Of a stretch of DNA of 64,000 nt, positions 20,773 through 30,341 are shown in pieces. The position numbers and the translations under genes are program-made. Positions within the stretch are counted from its first letter, which is position 1. Each line of letters starts with the position of its first letter. Under the pieces are notes generated by a model, which had not been told where the DNA came from, did no database searches, and saw nothing but the letters and a program-made list of their open reading frames with translations. Source of the DNA: Arcanobacterium sp. GTDB lineage: Bacteria > Actinomycetota > Actinomycetes > Actinomycetales > Actinomycetaceae. The stretch spans positions 56,858-120,857 of the forward strand of contig JALFZJ010000006.1 of assembly GCA_022783665.1 (NCBI GenBank). Direction: 5' to 3'.

Positions 20773-21734
20773 GCCGCCTCCTTCGTGGGTTTCACTGTGG
20801 ACAGGTAGATTGCAATAATCACCAAGCAGAACAAGAAATTAATCACCGACAAAGCGCTCGACACGCCAGGGCCGAGATCAGCTTTGAATTGGAAGATGAG
20901 CGTTGTTGTGGTGTGCGCGCTGTGATACCCGGGGGAATCTACCAATATCTGCAAGATCGGTAGAGAGTTAAACACATTGATAATGTTGATCAGCGCAGAG
21001 GTAGCCACTGCCGGGCGCAGCATAGGAAATACTATCTTCCAATAGGTTTGAATACGGCTTGCGCCGTCAACTTTTGCGGCCTCAAGCACGTCACCTGGCA
21101 CAGACTGTAATCCTGCAAGAATCGTGTAGGTGGTAAACGGTAGCGAAACATAGATCGCCACAAACACCGCCACCCAGAACGCGGAGGTGGGATTCTTCGT
21201 GAAAGCGTATGCGGCGTCGAGAATCCCAGTATCCACCAGGAATCGGTTAAACAGGCCGAATTCTGGATCTAGACCGTAGCGGAATACAGTAGCCGTCATC
21301 ACTACTGAACAAGCCCAGGGCAGAATCACGAAAAGGCGCACTGCCTTACGGCCTCTGAAGGGCTTGTTGAGGAACTGAGCCAGGATGAGAGAGATAATCA
21401 CCGTGACGATCACGACCACGACGACCCACAACACCGTATTGAGAAGTACGCGAGGGATATCAACCCCAGGGAAGGTCAGAGCGCCAGCCTTTCCAATGTA
21501 GTTGTCCCAGCCAGCCCAGCCTTGATCGAAGCCGATCTTGTTGAACTTCCTGAATGACGAATAGATCAGCAAAACAGTCGGATAAACCACCACTGCCGCA
21601 ATGAGGATAAGCGTAGGCATTAGCCACGGAATCGCCGCGATGCCGTCTTTGCGCTGGCGCTTTTTCACGCTCTCTTGCCGCACAGATTCGATATCGCGCC
21701 CATGAGCGGCGCCTTTATGCGTTGTTCGTGCCAT
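20769..21734 (-). CDS. sugar ABC transporter permease (MalF-type)
   Basis: EAA loop VLEAAKVDGASRIQTYWKIVFPMLRPA; ATGA overlap with the next permease. Confidence 0.92.
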   Translation of the reverse strand: MARTTHKGAAHGRDIESVRQESVKKRQRKDGIAAIPWLMPTLILIAAVVVYPTVLLIYSSFRKFNKIGFDQGWAGWDNYIGKAGALTFPGVDIPRVLLNTVLWVVVVVIVTVIISLILAQFLNKPFRGRKAVRLFVILPWACSVVMTATVFRYGLDPEFGLFNRFLVDTGILDAAYAFTKNPTSAFWVAVFVAIYVSLPFTTYTILAGLQSVPGDVLEAAKVDGASRIQTYWKIVFPMLRPAVATSALINIINVFNSLPILQILVDSPGYHSAHTTTTLIFQFKADLGPGVSSALSVINFLFCLVIIAIYLSTVKPTKEAA

Positions 21735-21776
21735 AATTCTATGTTTCTGCGTGTAGATTCATGCTCGTTGCTGAGC

Positions 21777-21811
21777 AATCGCGGGGCTGGTTCAGCCCCA
21801 ACCCCGCGATT
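21777..21811 (-). repeat. intercistronic hairpin between SBP and permease genes
   Basis: AATCGCGGGG...CCCCGCGATT; a second small hairpin (GCGCC..GGCGC) follows at about 21815-21836. Confidence 0.7.
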
Positions 21812-21853
21812 ATCATGCATTACAGGCGCCCTTTTAGAGGCGCTCTGTAGCAC

Positions 21854-23125
21854 TTAGCTCTGGGCATCGACCTGTGCTTGAATCTCGGCAAGCACGGTCT
21901 GGGTATCAGATTCGGTGATCTTGCCTGCGCCACCCTGCAATGCCGCCTGGAGCACATCCCACTGCGAGGTGCCCACCGGGGTGAAGCGAACGGTTGGAAG
22001 AGCATCGAAGTACTTCTTACCGAGTTCGTCTGCCGCAGCACTTTCCGATTCAATCACAGACGTCGTCACTGGAAGCAAGCCTGTTGGCTTGTACCAAGCG
22101 GTGTACATAGCGTCGCTGTAGAACAGATCGAGGAATGCAGCCGTGGCAGCCTTACGATCTTCGTCGCCGTTATTGAATGCCACGATGAAGTCCGTCACGC
22201 CCACTGCTACCGGTTCGCCGTCTTTCGATGGAATCGGTGCGGCGTCATACTTGATGGTATCGGGCGTGTCCGAGAACAAGCCTGAGTGGCCGTTATACAT
22301 CGCTACCTTGCCATTGTTGAACAGGTCTACAACATCCGCACGGTTCGACGAGCCAGCATTCGGCTGCGTGCAGCCCATATCAATGAGTTTCTTCATTTCG
22401 TCGAAGCCTTCAGCCACAGCTGGGGTCTGCGTAGAAAGCGTGTCGCCGTCTACCCAATCGCCACCGGCACCCCATACCCACAGGGTGGACTCAATCTGGG
22501 CTTCTTCTTGGCCCAGAGGCATCCCGTATGGATACACATCAGGGAACTTCTCTTTAATCGCAGTACACGCATTCTCCATGTCTGCCCACGTCTTTGGCAC
22601 CTCAACGCCTGCCTGCTCGAGAATATCGACGTTGTAGGTCAAGTTTCGAGCTGAAGCGACGTCCGGCACAGCCCATTGAGTACCGTCGATACCCTTGCCG
22701 TTTTCAAGGAGAGCTGGATCGATCGTCTTGAGCGTATCGGCGCTCATCACTTCATCAATAGGATAGAGAATGCCAGATTCTGCAGATAGTGCGAACTGGT
22801 TGTCATTGAGAATATCGGGAAGATCTTGGGCTTGAATACGTGCCTGAACTTTCGAGGTGAAATCCTCCCAGCCTTCTACCTGGAGCTCTACATTAACTTT
22901 TGGATACGTCTTGTTGAACTCAGCGATAATAGCTTCCCAATCCGCCTTTGTAGAGTCGGCGTATGAGGGCGCGAGAATCTTAATTGTGGTTTCGAGGTCT
23001 TCGCCTGCAGCAGGTGCCTGAGCGCCTGCTGCAGGTTCATCGGATCCACCGCAAGCGGCAAGGCCGGCCAGCGATAACGCGCCTACTGCGAGGAGCGACG
23101 CAATCTTCTTCATTGAACGTGCCAT
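21854..23125 (-). CDS. sugar ABC transporter substrate-binding lipoprotein
   Basis: Lipobox LAACGGS; extracellular solute-binding family 1 pattern. Confidence 0.9.
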   Translation of the reverse strand: MARSMKKIASLLAVGALSLAGLAACGGSDEPAAGAQAPAAGEDLETTIKILAPSYADSTKADWEAIIAEFNKTYPKVNVELQVEGWEDFTSKVQARIQAQDLPDILNDNQFALSAESGILYPIDEVMSADTLKTIDPALLENGKGIDGTQWAVPDVASARNLTYNVDILEQAGVEVPKTWADMENACTAIKEKFPDVYPYGMPLGQEEAQIESTLWVWGAGGDWVDGDTLSTQTPAVAEGFDEMKKLIDMGCTQPNAGSSNRADVVDLFNNGKVAMYNGHSGLFSDTPDTIKYDAAPIPSKDGEPVAVGVTDFIVAFNNGDEDRKAATAAFLDLFYSDAMYTAWYKPTGLLPVTTSVIESESAAADELGKKYFDALPTVRFTPVGTSQWDVLQAALQGGAGKITESDTQTVLAEIQAQVDAQS

Positions 23126-23225
23126 GTGTTTCCTTTGTTGAGTAGGTACATACCTTGCGAGTAGTGCTACACGTCCTTGTGTGTGCCTAACAGATCAAGC
23201 AAACCCGCCGTCGCAAAGTAATGAC

Positions 23226-23239
23226 GTAATCTAGATTAC
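23226..23239. promoter_or_regulatory. 14-bp palindrome GTAATCTAGATTAC, candidate operator
   Basis: About 100 bp upstream of the sugar SBP start. Confidence 0.4.
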
Positions 23240-23419
23240 TATTTGAGAGCTATCTCGTCCCGATATCTTCTCCCGCTCGTCACGAATCAATCAAAACTGA
23301 GCAGAAATACGCTCGGTTAGGCTGCTGAGGAATCATTACATTGCTCATTTGTGCCATGATGCGGCGCCCGCCGCACCACCGCCACTGTTTATTACTGCGC
23401 AAGAACACCCCGGCAATGA

Positions 23420-23845
23420 AACGGAGCTAAGCGCCAAAACAGTCGTTTATGGCGCTCAGCCCTGTTTTACAGTGAATATGCCGATCAGTATTTGGCAGCA
23501 GAACACACCGACAAACGTCGGTATATTTACTGGCATGGTTCTGGTGAACTGTATACGCAGACACACGACAATTTCCAACCGAAAAGCGCCAGATTTCTGG
23601 AGTATGAGCGGTTCTTAGAAAAGCGTCACTGTATTGAGGCCTTCGCAAAGCGAATTTGTTTTATCGCTTTGACACTCACGGCTGAGCGTGACGCGGAGAT
23701 CCTGTACCTGACTGACAACGAAGCGTTCTTCGACATACACCCGGAGCTGAGACCTTTCGAGAATCTTCGCAGGCAAACACAAAGCCGAACAAGCAGACGC
23801 GGTACACTGACTCGCTTCGCGCACTTGCGCATAACACGACCATAA
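23420..23845 (+). pseudogene. protein-like open frame of unknown origin, possible gene relic
   Basis: Uninterrupted frame (…YSEYADQYLAAEHTDKRRYIYWHGSGELYTQTHDNFQPKSARFLEYERFLEKRH…) with no ATG and no recognised SD, in an 800-bp gap. Confidence 0.3.
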
Positions 23846-23922
23846 GCATTTAGTATTGGCACTTCACCCACAAAACGCGCACTGTAGAGACTCTTCCACA
23901 GCGTGCGCTAACTGTAACACAG

Positions 23923-25011
23923 CTAGTCTTCTTGAGGAATAGGCGCTAGATCAAGAGAATCCGCATACGCTTTGAACTCTTGCCATGTAGCGAAAGGCGC
24001 CTCGCCATCCCATGCAATATGGCCTACAAGTACCATGACGTCGCGCGCCTCGGCAAGCACCTCCTCAGCCGTTTGGAATTCGGCACGATCTGGCCATAGG
24101 GAGAGCCGTACCCCACGCACGTCGGCAGTGCCTTTCACAACTTGATCGCCATCAAATAGCTCAAGATGCTTACGCGCACCTTCGAAGATTTCACGCGGCT
24201 TGGGATCGTAGATATGCTTCTCAGAGCGAGAGAAGTACAGATATTGCGGCACATTGATCAGCGGATGCCCTTGATCAGCAAAATCTTGTGGCGTGTAATA
24301 GCCTCCGGCTATGCCTTTATCTAGCCAATACTCCACCGTGACGTCGGTATCCAGAGGCACAACGCCGCCGCTGCGTTGCCCATCGTTCCAAATACGCAAC
24401 CGTGCGCCACGGCTTTTCACGAAGGCGTTCGTCTCATTGATAAAGGCCGTAATAGGATCCCATGGCTTTGCATCACCGCCATACAGCTCACGAGCCTTAT
24501 CCACAAGCATCGGATAATCATCATACGTGCGGTTATCGAGCTTGTTTTCGAACTCGTCAGCTCCCATGTGCCATTCGTTCGCATGAAATATGCCGAGATA
24601 GCGGCTCACAAGCTCGAAATACCACGCGCGCGCATCAGGATTGCTTACATCGAGGCGTTCGAGGTCTCTTTCCCCAGTGCTATCAGTGATAGCGAATTGC
24701 GGAAAATGCGTAAGCCAGGTACGCATATGCCCTGGTGAATTGACTTCAGGAACCACTGTGATGCCAAGGTCGTCAGCATAGTCGACAATTGCTCGAGCCT
24801 CATCAGGCGTAACATAGGGAGGCTCAGTAAATGGGAAGGCGTCGTCGCCAGAAATCTTCACTTCCCACAGCAATGTATTAAGCTTAAGCGCTGCCATCTG
24901 CTCCAGCAAAGCATGCATCCACTCTTGCGAATAGGCCACAGTCGAGGCAGACAAAGTAACGCCACGCTCTGGATAACGCGGTTGATCCGAGGAAAACTGA
25001 GGGTGAGCCAT
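23923..25011 (-). CDS. glycoside hydrolase family 20-like (beta-N-acetylhexosaminidase-type) catalytic domain
   Basis: TVVPEVNSPGHMRTWL and EWHMGADEFEN (GH20 D-E pair); TIM-barrel pattern; no signal peptide seen. Confidence 0.83.
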   Translation of the reverse strand: MAHPQFSSDQPRYPERGVTLSASTVAYSQEWMHALLEQMAALKLNTLLWEVKISGDDAFPFTEPPYVTPDEARAIVDYADDLGITVVPEVNSPGHMRTWLTHFPQFAITDSTGERDLERLDVSNPDARAWYFELVSRYLGIFHANEWHMGADEFENKLDNRTYDDYPMLVDKARELYGGDAKPWDPITAFINETNAFVKSRGARLRIWNDGQRSGGVVPLDTDVTVEYWLDKGIAGGYYTPQDFADQGHPLINVPQYLYFSRSEKHIYDPKPREIFEGARKHLELFDGDQVVKGTADVRGVRLSLWPDRAEFQTAEEVLAEARDVMVLVGHIAWDGEAPFATWQEFKAYADSLDLAPIPQED

Positions 25012-25027
25012 AATGAATCCAATCTAC

Positions 25028-25070
25028 AGCGGGTGCCGGGTGAATAAACGCTATTCACCGGGCACCCGCT
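25028..25070 (-). repeat. 19-bp-arm hairpin between permease and GH20 genes
   Basis: AGCGGGTGCCGGGTGAATA-aacgc-TATTCACCGGGCACCCGCT, one mismatch. Confidence 0.75.
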
Positions 25071-25127
25071 CTGTTACTGATAGCCAAAAGACGACGCTCG
25101 GCATACGCGCCAGCTCGCCAGCGAATT

Positions 25128-26069
25128 TTAGCCTTTCACCGCACCAGCTGCAAGGCCAGACTGCCAATACTTTTGCAAGCCGAGGAACAACACGATCAGC
25201 GGGATAACACCGAGCAACGATGCCATCATCATCGGGCCGTATGCAGGATCGAAGTAACTCGCCATACCGTACAAGCCGAGAGTGATCGGTTTCAGGGTGT
25301 CGCTCGATACCATCAGCTGAGGAAGCACGAAGTTGTTCCACGTGGCAACGAAGATGAACAAGAAGATCGTCACCATTGCCGGAGCAAGGATTCGCAGCAC
25401 CATCGTAAAGAAGATGCGGAACTCGCCAGCCCCATCGATTCGTGCAGCCTCAAGCAATTCTGTAGGCACAGAACTCTGCGCATACACGCGCCCGAGGAAT
25501 ACACCAAATGGGCTCACGCTACACGGAATAATAATCGATGCCATTGTATTGTTGAGACCCATATTCAAGAACATCACGTACATCGGAACGGTAAGGATAG
25601 CCACCGGCATAAGCAGCCCCGCCATGATCGTGCCCGCTGCCGCGTTCTTCAGAGGGAACTTGAACTTTGCCAGCGCGTAGCCTGCCATCACGGCCACAAT
25701 GGTACCGATCGCGGCAGATACTGTGGAGTACAACAATGAGTTACCAATCCAACGCCAGAGCATTCCCTTCGTCCAGCCCATAAGAGATTGATAGTTCGCA
25801 ACGATTGCTTCCCATAGGGAACCGCTCGCCGTCGATTCATTATGCGGCGCAAACCACAAACCGAATGTGTTGGAGATTTCGGAATTAGTTTTGGTAGCTG
25901 CAATGATCACCCAGTAGATCGGAAAGATGAAATAGATGAGGATTAGCACCATCACAGCAACTGCGATCACCTTCGTAGGTTTTGATGGTGCAAATGAGCG
26001 CGACTGCAAACCCTTAATAGACGGGCGATACTTGCGCCCATCGGCCATCACTGCCATTTTCTCACTCAT
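25128..26069 (-). CDS. sugar ABC transporter permease (MalG-type)
   Basis: EAA loop LLEAARIDGAGEFRIFFTMVLRILAPA; C-terminal SGLAAGAVKG. Confidence 0.92.
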   Translation of the reverse strand: MSEKMAVMADGRKYRPSIKGLQSRSFAPSKPTKVIAVAVMVLILIYFIFPIYWVIIAATKTNSEISNTFGLWFAPHNESTASGSLWEAIVANYQSLMGWTKGMLWRWIGNSLLYSTVSAAIGTIVAVMAGYALAKFKFPLKNAAAGTIMAGLLMPVAILTVPMYVMFLNMGLNNTMASIIIPCSVSPFGVFLGRVYAQSSVPTELLEAARIDGAGEFRIFFTMVLRILAPAMVTIFLFIFVATWNNFVLPQLMVSSDTLKPITLGLYGMASYFDPAYGPMMMASLLGVIPLIVLFLGLQKYWQSGLAAGAVKG

Positions 26070-27045
26070 TGCTCGACCCTACCTTTCGATCCACGAGGAA
26101 GTAAATCACTGCAAGAATGCCCGCAATCAGAGCCATCACGATTGCGATAGCAGACGCCGGACCGTCACCCTTCGGGGTCATGTAGCCTTTTGCCGTGTTC
26201 AGTGCCATCATCATTGGCGTATAGGCCGTGCCCATCCACTTATTCGCAGTTTCCATCACGGCAGGTTCGTTGTAGAGCTGGATCGTACCCACAATCGAAA
26301 GCAAGACGGCAAGGAGTGCAGCGCCGCGAACCATCGGAATCTTGATCTTGGTGACGATCTGGAAGCTCGTCGCGCCGTCAATACGTGCCGCTTCATATAG
26401 ATCGCGCGGAATGGCCTGAAGCGCCGCGAGGAAGATCAGCATGTTGTAGCCTGTGAAGGTCCACGTCGTCATATTGGCCATACTCACCAAAATGATCTTC
26501 TGGCCGAAGAAGTTGATCGTCAATTCTCCACCTAAAGCCTCCACCAAGGAGTTGATCGGGGAGATTTCTGGGGTGTAAATACACAGCCAGATAATTGCTG
26601 CTACGACGCCAGGAACTGCGTAGGGTAGGAACCAGCCGAGACGGAAAACCGTCACATGCCGTACGAGATAGGAATCGATAAGTAGCGCAAGACCGAGCGC
26701 CGCGAGGATCATTACAGGAACTTGGACAGCGGTATAGAGGATAACTCTTCCGATGCCGTTCCAAAAATCGCTACTCGTTATCACATATTCGAAGTTTGCA
26801 AAACCAACGAATTGCTTGACGGCTTCACCTCCGCCGTAAGCACCGCCGCCGGAAACTTTTGTTTGGAAGAAGCTTGAGTAGATCGAAATAGCGATCGGTA
26901 GGATGAAGATGAGTAAGAATAGAATGGTAAATGGCGCCATAAACAGCCACCCGGTGCGAGCTTCTTTTCTCGCACGAGGGGTTTTGCGCTTATTAATATC
27001 GCGCGACACTGCTTGCGTGTTGGCACGAATCGCAGTCGTAGTCAT
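26062..27045 (-). CDS. sugar ABC transporter permease (MalF-type)
   Basis: EAA loop LYEAARIDGATSFQIVTKIKIPMVRGA; overlaps the downstream permease. Confidence 0.92.
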   Translation of the reverse strand: MTTTAIRANTQAVSRDINKRKTPRARKEARTGWLFMAPFTILFLLIFILPIAISIYSSFFQTKVSGGGAYGGGEAVKQFVGFANFEYVITSSDFWNGIGRVILYTAVQVPVMILAALGLALLIDSYLVRHVTVFRLGWFLPYAVPGVVAAIIWLCIYTPEISPINSLVEALGGELTINFFGQKIILVSMANMTTWTFTGYNMLIFLAALQAIPRDLYEAARIDGATSFQIVTKIKIPMVRGAALLAVLLSIVGTIQLYNEPAVMETANKWMGTAYTPMMMALNTAKGYMTPKGDGPASAIAIVMALIAGILAVIYFLVDRKVGSSNE

Positions 27046-27133
27046 AATAGCTCTTCCCCGGCTTAGTCAAAATAATCATGTGCGGCTCGCCCGATGCACA
27101 ACAATGTGCTGGATGGACGCACTTTATGTGAAT

Positions 27134-27169
27134 GGGCGCCCGGCACCCCTAAGGGGATGGCGGGCGCCC
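27134..27169 (-). repeat. intercistronic hairpin between SBP and permease
   Basis: GGGCGCCC...CCCCTAAGGGG...GGGCGCCC. Confidence 0.7.
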
Positions 27170-27202
27170 TGTTTACACAACAGCTAGATTAGCTTATTGC
27201 TC

Positions 27203-28510
27203 TCACTTCACAGTGAGACCAAGGTCAGTAAGAGCCTGCTTTGCATTCTCTCCACCCTGGGCAAATACATCAGCAATCTTCATAGAGCCATCGCCACCAG
27301 CGGCGCCACCCTCACCGGAGAGGTAGCCCTGTGGTACGGACCAGCCTGGGATGAAGGTAAATGGCTTCATGTTGGTATTAGCGGTGTTGAATTCCGCAAC
27401 AACATCCTGATCACCGAAGAATGCAGCATATTCTGGGGCTGCCGGAGCGGCCGTTGCTGCAACTACCAGACCCTGCGTAGCGAGATCGTCAACCTGGGTA
27501 TTGAACCAGTCGTTGAACTTCATAGCCTGCTCAGGGAACTCGCAGGTCTTCGATACTACAACACCTGAACCACCATCTGGGCCGGAAGCTGCGCCAGCAC
27601 CAAGATCTGGCAGCTGAGCAATTGCCCAATCGCCTGCCTGCTCAGGAGCTTCGCCAGCAAGAATCGGTGCTTCCCATGCGGCACCAATTGTGCCGATCAG
27701 TTCACCACTTGCGAGGGTGGGAGCCCAGTCCTCAGCCCAGCGGCCAACAACCTTCACAGCATTGCTATCGAGGAGCTGCTGCCAGAAATCAGCCACAGCT
27801 GCCGATCCAGCATCGGTGGTATCAACAGTCCAAGCATCGCCATCGGTGGAGAACCACTGACCGCCAGCAGCTGCCGTCATTGCGGAGAAGATCTGTGCGC
27901 CTTCATCGCCTTCGTATGCAGCAATATATTTGCCTTGCTCAGCGGCGGCCTTAGCGGTCTCGATGAACTCAGCAGCGGTGGTCGGCACGCTCAGGCCGAG
28001 TTCCTCAAATGCTGCCTTGTTGTAGAAGTAGACGAGCGGGCCGGTATCCTGCGGAAGGCCGAAGTACTGCCCGTTTACAGCCATCGACTCGAACGGACCA
28101 GCATTGAAGTGATCCTTGTACTGTGAAGCGTACTCAGATACGTCTTGCACCAAGCCACTCACGTACAGCTCGGCAAGATCGGCATAGCCAGCCTGGTACA
28201 AGCAAGCAGCATTGCCTGCGTCAGTATCCGTCTGTACTTTCTTGATCAGCTCTTGCGCTTTGCCATCGAACTTGGTCGGCTTAATCTGAATGTCTGGGTT
28301 TTCTGCATTCCAGCGATCAACGATCGTCTGAACTTTCACTGCAGTATCAGCGTTATCGAGACGGTGCAGATACTCGATCGTTACTGCATCGCCACCGTTC
28401 TGTTCTGCGGGCTTCGAATCTGCAGAGTCTGAGCCACCACACGCGGCCAAACCCAAAGCTGCAGCCGAACATACGGCAGCAACCTTCGCAAATTTCTTAG
28501 AAAATGCCAT
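27203..28510 (-). CDS. sugar ABC transporter substrate-binding lipoprotein
   Basis: Signal with lipobox LAACGGS; family 1 SBP pattern. Confidence 0.9.
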   Translation of the reverse strand: MAFSKKFAKVAAVCSAAALGLAACGGSDSADSKPAEQNGGDAVTIEYLHRLDNADTAVKVQTIVDRWNAENPDIQIKPTKFDGKAQELIKKVQTDTDAGNAACLYQAGYADLAELYVSGLVQDVSEYASQYKDHFNAGPFESMAVNGQYFGLPQDTGPLVYFYNKAAFEELGLSVPTTAAEFIETAKAAAEQGKYIAAYEGDEGAQIFSAMTAAAGGQWFSTDGDAWTVDTTDAGSAAVADFWQQLLDSNAVKVVGRWAEDWAPTLASGELIGTIGAAWEAPILAGEAPEQAGDWAIAQLPDLGAGAASGPDGGSGVVVSKTCEFPEQAMKFNDWFNTQVDDLATQGLVVAATAAPAAPEYAAFFGDQDVVAEFNTANTNMKPFTFIPGWSVPQGYLSGEGGAAGGDGSMKIADVFAQGGENAKQALTDLGLTVK

Positions 28511-28670
28511 ATTTTCTCTCCTTCGAGTGAACCAGATCGATGGTGCAACTGAAGAAAAAGCGTGATGATCTGATTCTGCTTTACAGTATATGGCCTTGAT
28601 GACCCTACCTCAGAAGAAAGACCACAAAAATGAGAAAATCGCGCATTTATATGGCGTTATTGCGGCTCAA

Positions 28671-28690
28671 TCAATCATTATAATGATTGA
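28671..28690. promoter_or_regulatory. 20-bp perfect palindrome TCAATCATTATAATGATTGA, candidate operator
   Basis: Located 160 bp upstream of the SBP start, AT-rich context. Confidence 0.5.
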
Positions 28691-28784
28691 AACTGATTCA
28701 CGCTCTCCGCGTCTAGGCATTTAGGACTAATTATCCCCACACCAACTGCGGCGCATGCACGATCGTGCACAGCGCATGAGAGTG

Positions 28785-30341
28785 CTACCGATCACCTTCG
28801 CGAAGCGAATCATATTCAGCTAAGGATCTCATCGCATCTTCACCATCGGTGGGCACCTCTACATAGTCACCGCCGCGAGCGCGCGTCGTCTCTGCCCCTT
28901 TTCCAAGAATTGCCACAACGTGACGCCCTGGATACCCCACAATGGCATCGTGAATGCACTGAGCACGATCTTCATTCACGATGCATTGTACGGTAACGTT
29001 GCGCAGCATATCTGAAGCAATCGAGTTGAACGGCTCGTAGTAGTTATCATCCTCAGTGAGATAAATGAGTTTACTATATCGGGAAGCAACCTCTGGCAGA
29101 GCAATCCTGCGGTCGAGAGCCTTTCCTCCGGCACTACCGAACACACTTACGACATCGTAGCCGGGATACTCGGCACTGAGCGATTCGAATACCTTTTCAT
29201 AGCTCAACCTATTGTGAGCGTAATCCACTACGGCAACCACATCACCATCGGCACTCGAATACACTTCCATTCGCCCCGGCACAAGCGCCCCCGCTAGGCC
29301 GGAGCGTACATACTCCTCGGGCACACCGAGTTCACCACACATACCAATCACAGCAAGGGCATTGCTCACATTGAAGCGCCCTGGCATGGTGATGTGAAAA
29401 TCGCCTGAGTACCACGGGCTTTCAACGTGGAAGTCGAATCCGGCACCGTTCGCCGTCACGGATTCTGGAGCACAGTACACATCGCATTCAGACGTAGAAC
29501 CGAAGGTTAGTACCCTACAGCGCTCGCGCGCGTGTGCGATCGTACGCTCCGCAAGATCCGCATCCGCGTTCACAAACGCCGTCTTACAGTGGTCAAAAAG
29601 CTTGAGTTTCGAGGTGTAATAGTCATCGAAATCGGCGTGCTCCACAGGCGAAATATGATCCTCGCTGATGTTGAGGAAGGCTCCCACTGTAAATGTCATT
29701 CCATCTACTCGCCCATACTTCAATGCCTGCGAGCTTACTTCCATCACCATATGCTCAATTCCCGCACTGTATGCATTGGCGAAATGTTCATAGATCTCGA
29801 ATGGCTCAGGCGTGGTGAGATGCGATTCTTCCTCCGCGCCGCCGTCATAATTCTTGATTGAACTAAGGAAAGCCGGCCCCGGCGCACCCGAAGCCTCAAG
29901 CCAAGCGCGCAACACAGAACGCATAAAATATACGACGGTGCTCTTACCCTTCGTGCCCGTCACTCCTGCTGTGCGAAGATAATCGGTTACCTGCCCGTAG
30001 TAAAGGTGCCCTGTAGCAATAATCGCCTGATGAATATCAGAGACGACGATCACCGGAAAGTTCTGTGTATTTGCCTGGGCGAGTTGCTCGGCACGGGATT
30101 CGTCAGCTATCACAGCAATGGCACCTGCGTCTCGCGCGGAATCGAGATATGCAGGATCGAAATGGGAGCCTTTCGCGATAAATAGCGTGCCGGGGCGTGC
30201 CTTACGTGAATCGTAGGTGACGAAGCGAACGCGGCTCGATGCTGCATCGTCTGGCACCGAGGCGTTTAACACAATGTCCGCGCCTCGCAATTCGGCGAGG
30301 TAATCGGCGATGGTGAGGTTGTTGCGTATGATCGAAGCCAT
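28785..30341 (-). CDS. Mur ligase family protein, MurE-like (UDP-MurNAc-tripeptide synthetase-like)
   Basis: GVTGTKGKSTVVYFMRS P-loop, EVSSQALKYGRV, NISEDHISPVEH, DYAHN, VFGSAGGKALDRR. Confidence 0.85.
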   Translation of the reverse strand: MASIIRNNLTIADYLAELRGADIVLNASVPDDAASSRVRFVTYDSRKARPGTLFIAKGSHFDPAYLDSARDAGAIAVIADESRAEQLAQANTQNFPVIVVSDIHQAIIATGHLYYGQVTDYLRTAGVTGTKGKSTVVYFMRSVLRAWLEASGAPGPAFLSSIKNYDGGAEEESHLTTPEPFEIYEHFANAYSAGIEHMVMEVSSQALKYGRVDGMTFTVGAFLNISEDHISPVEHADFDDYYTSKLKLFDHCKTAFVNADADLAERTIAHARERCRVLTFGSTSECDVYCAPESVTANGAGFDFHVESPWYSGDFHITMPGRFNVSNALAVIGMCGELGVPEEYVRSGLAGALVPGRMEVYSSADGDVVAVVDYAHNRLSYEKVFESLSAEYPGYDVVSVFGSAGGKALDRRIALPEVASRYSKLIYLTEDDNYYEPFNSIASDMLRNVTVQCIVNEDRAQCIHDAIVGYPGRHVVAILGKGAETTRARGGDYVEVPTDGEDAMRSLAEYDSLREGDR

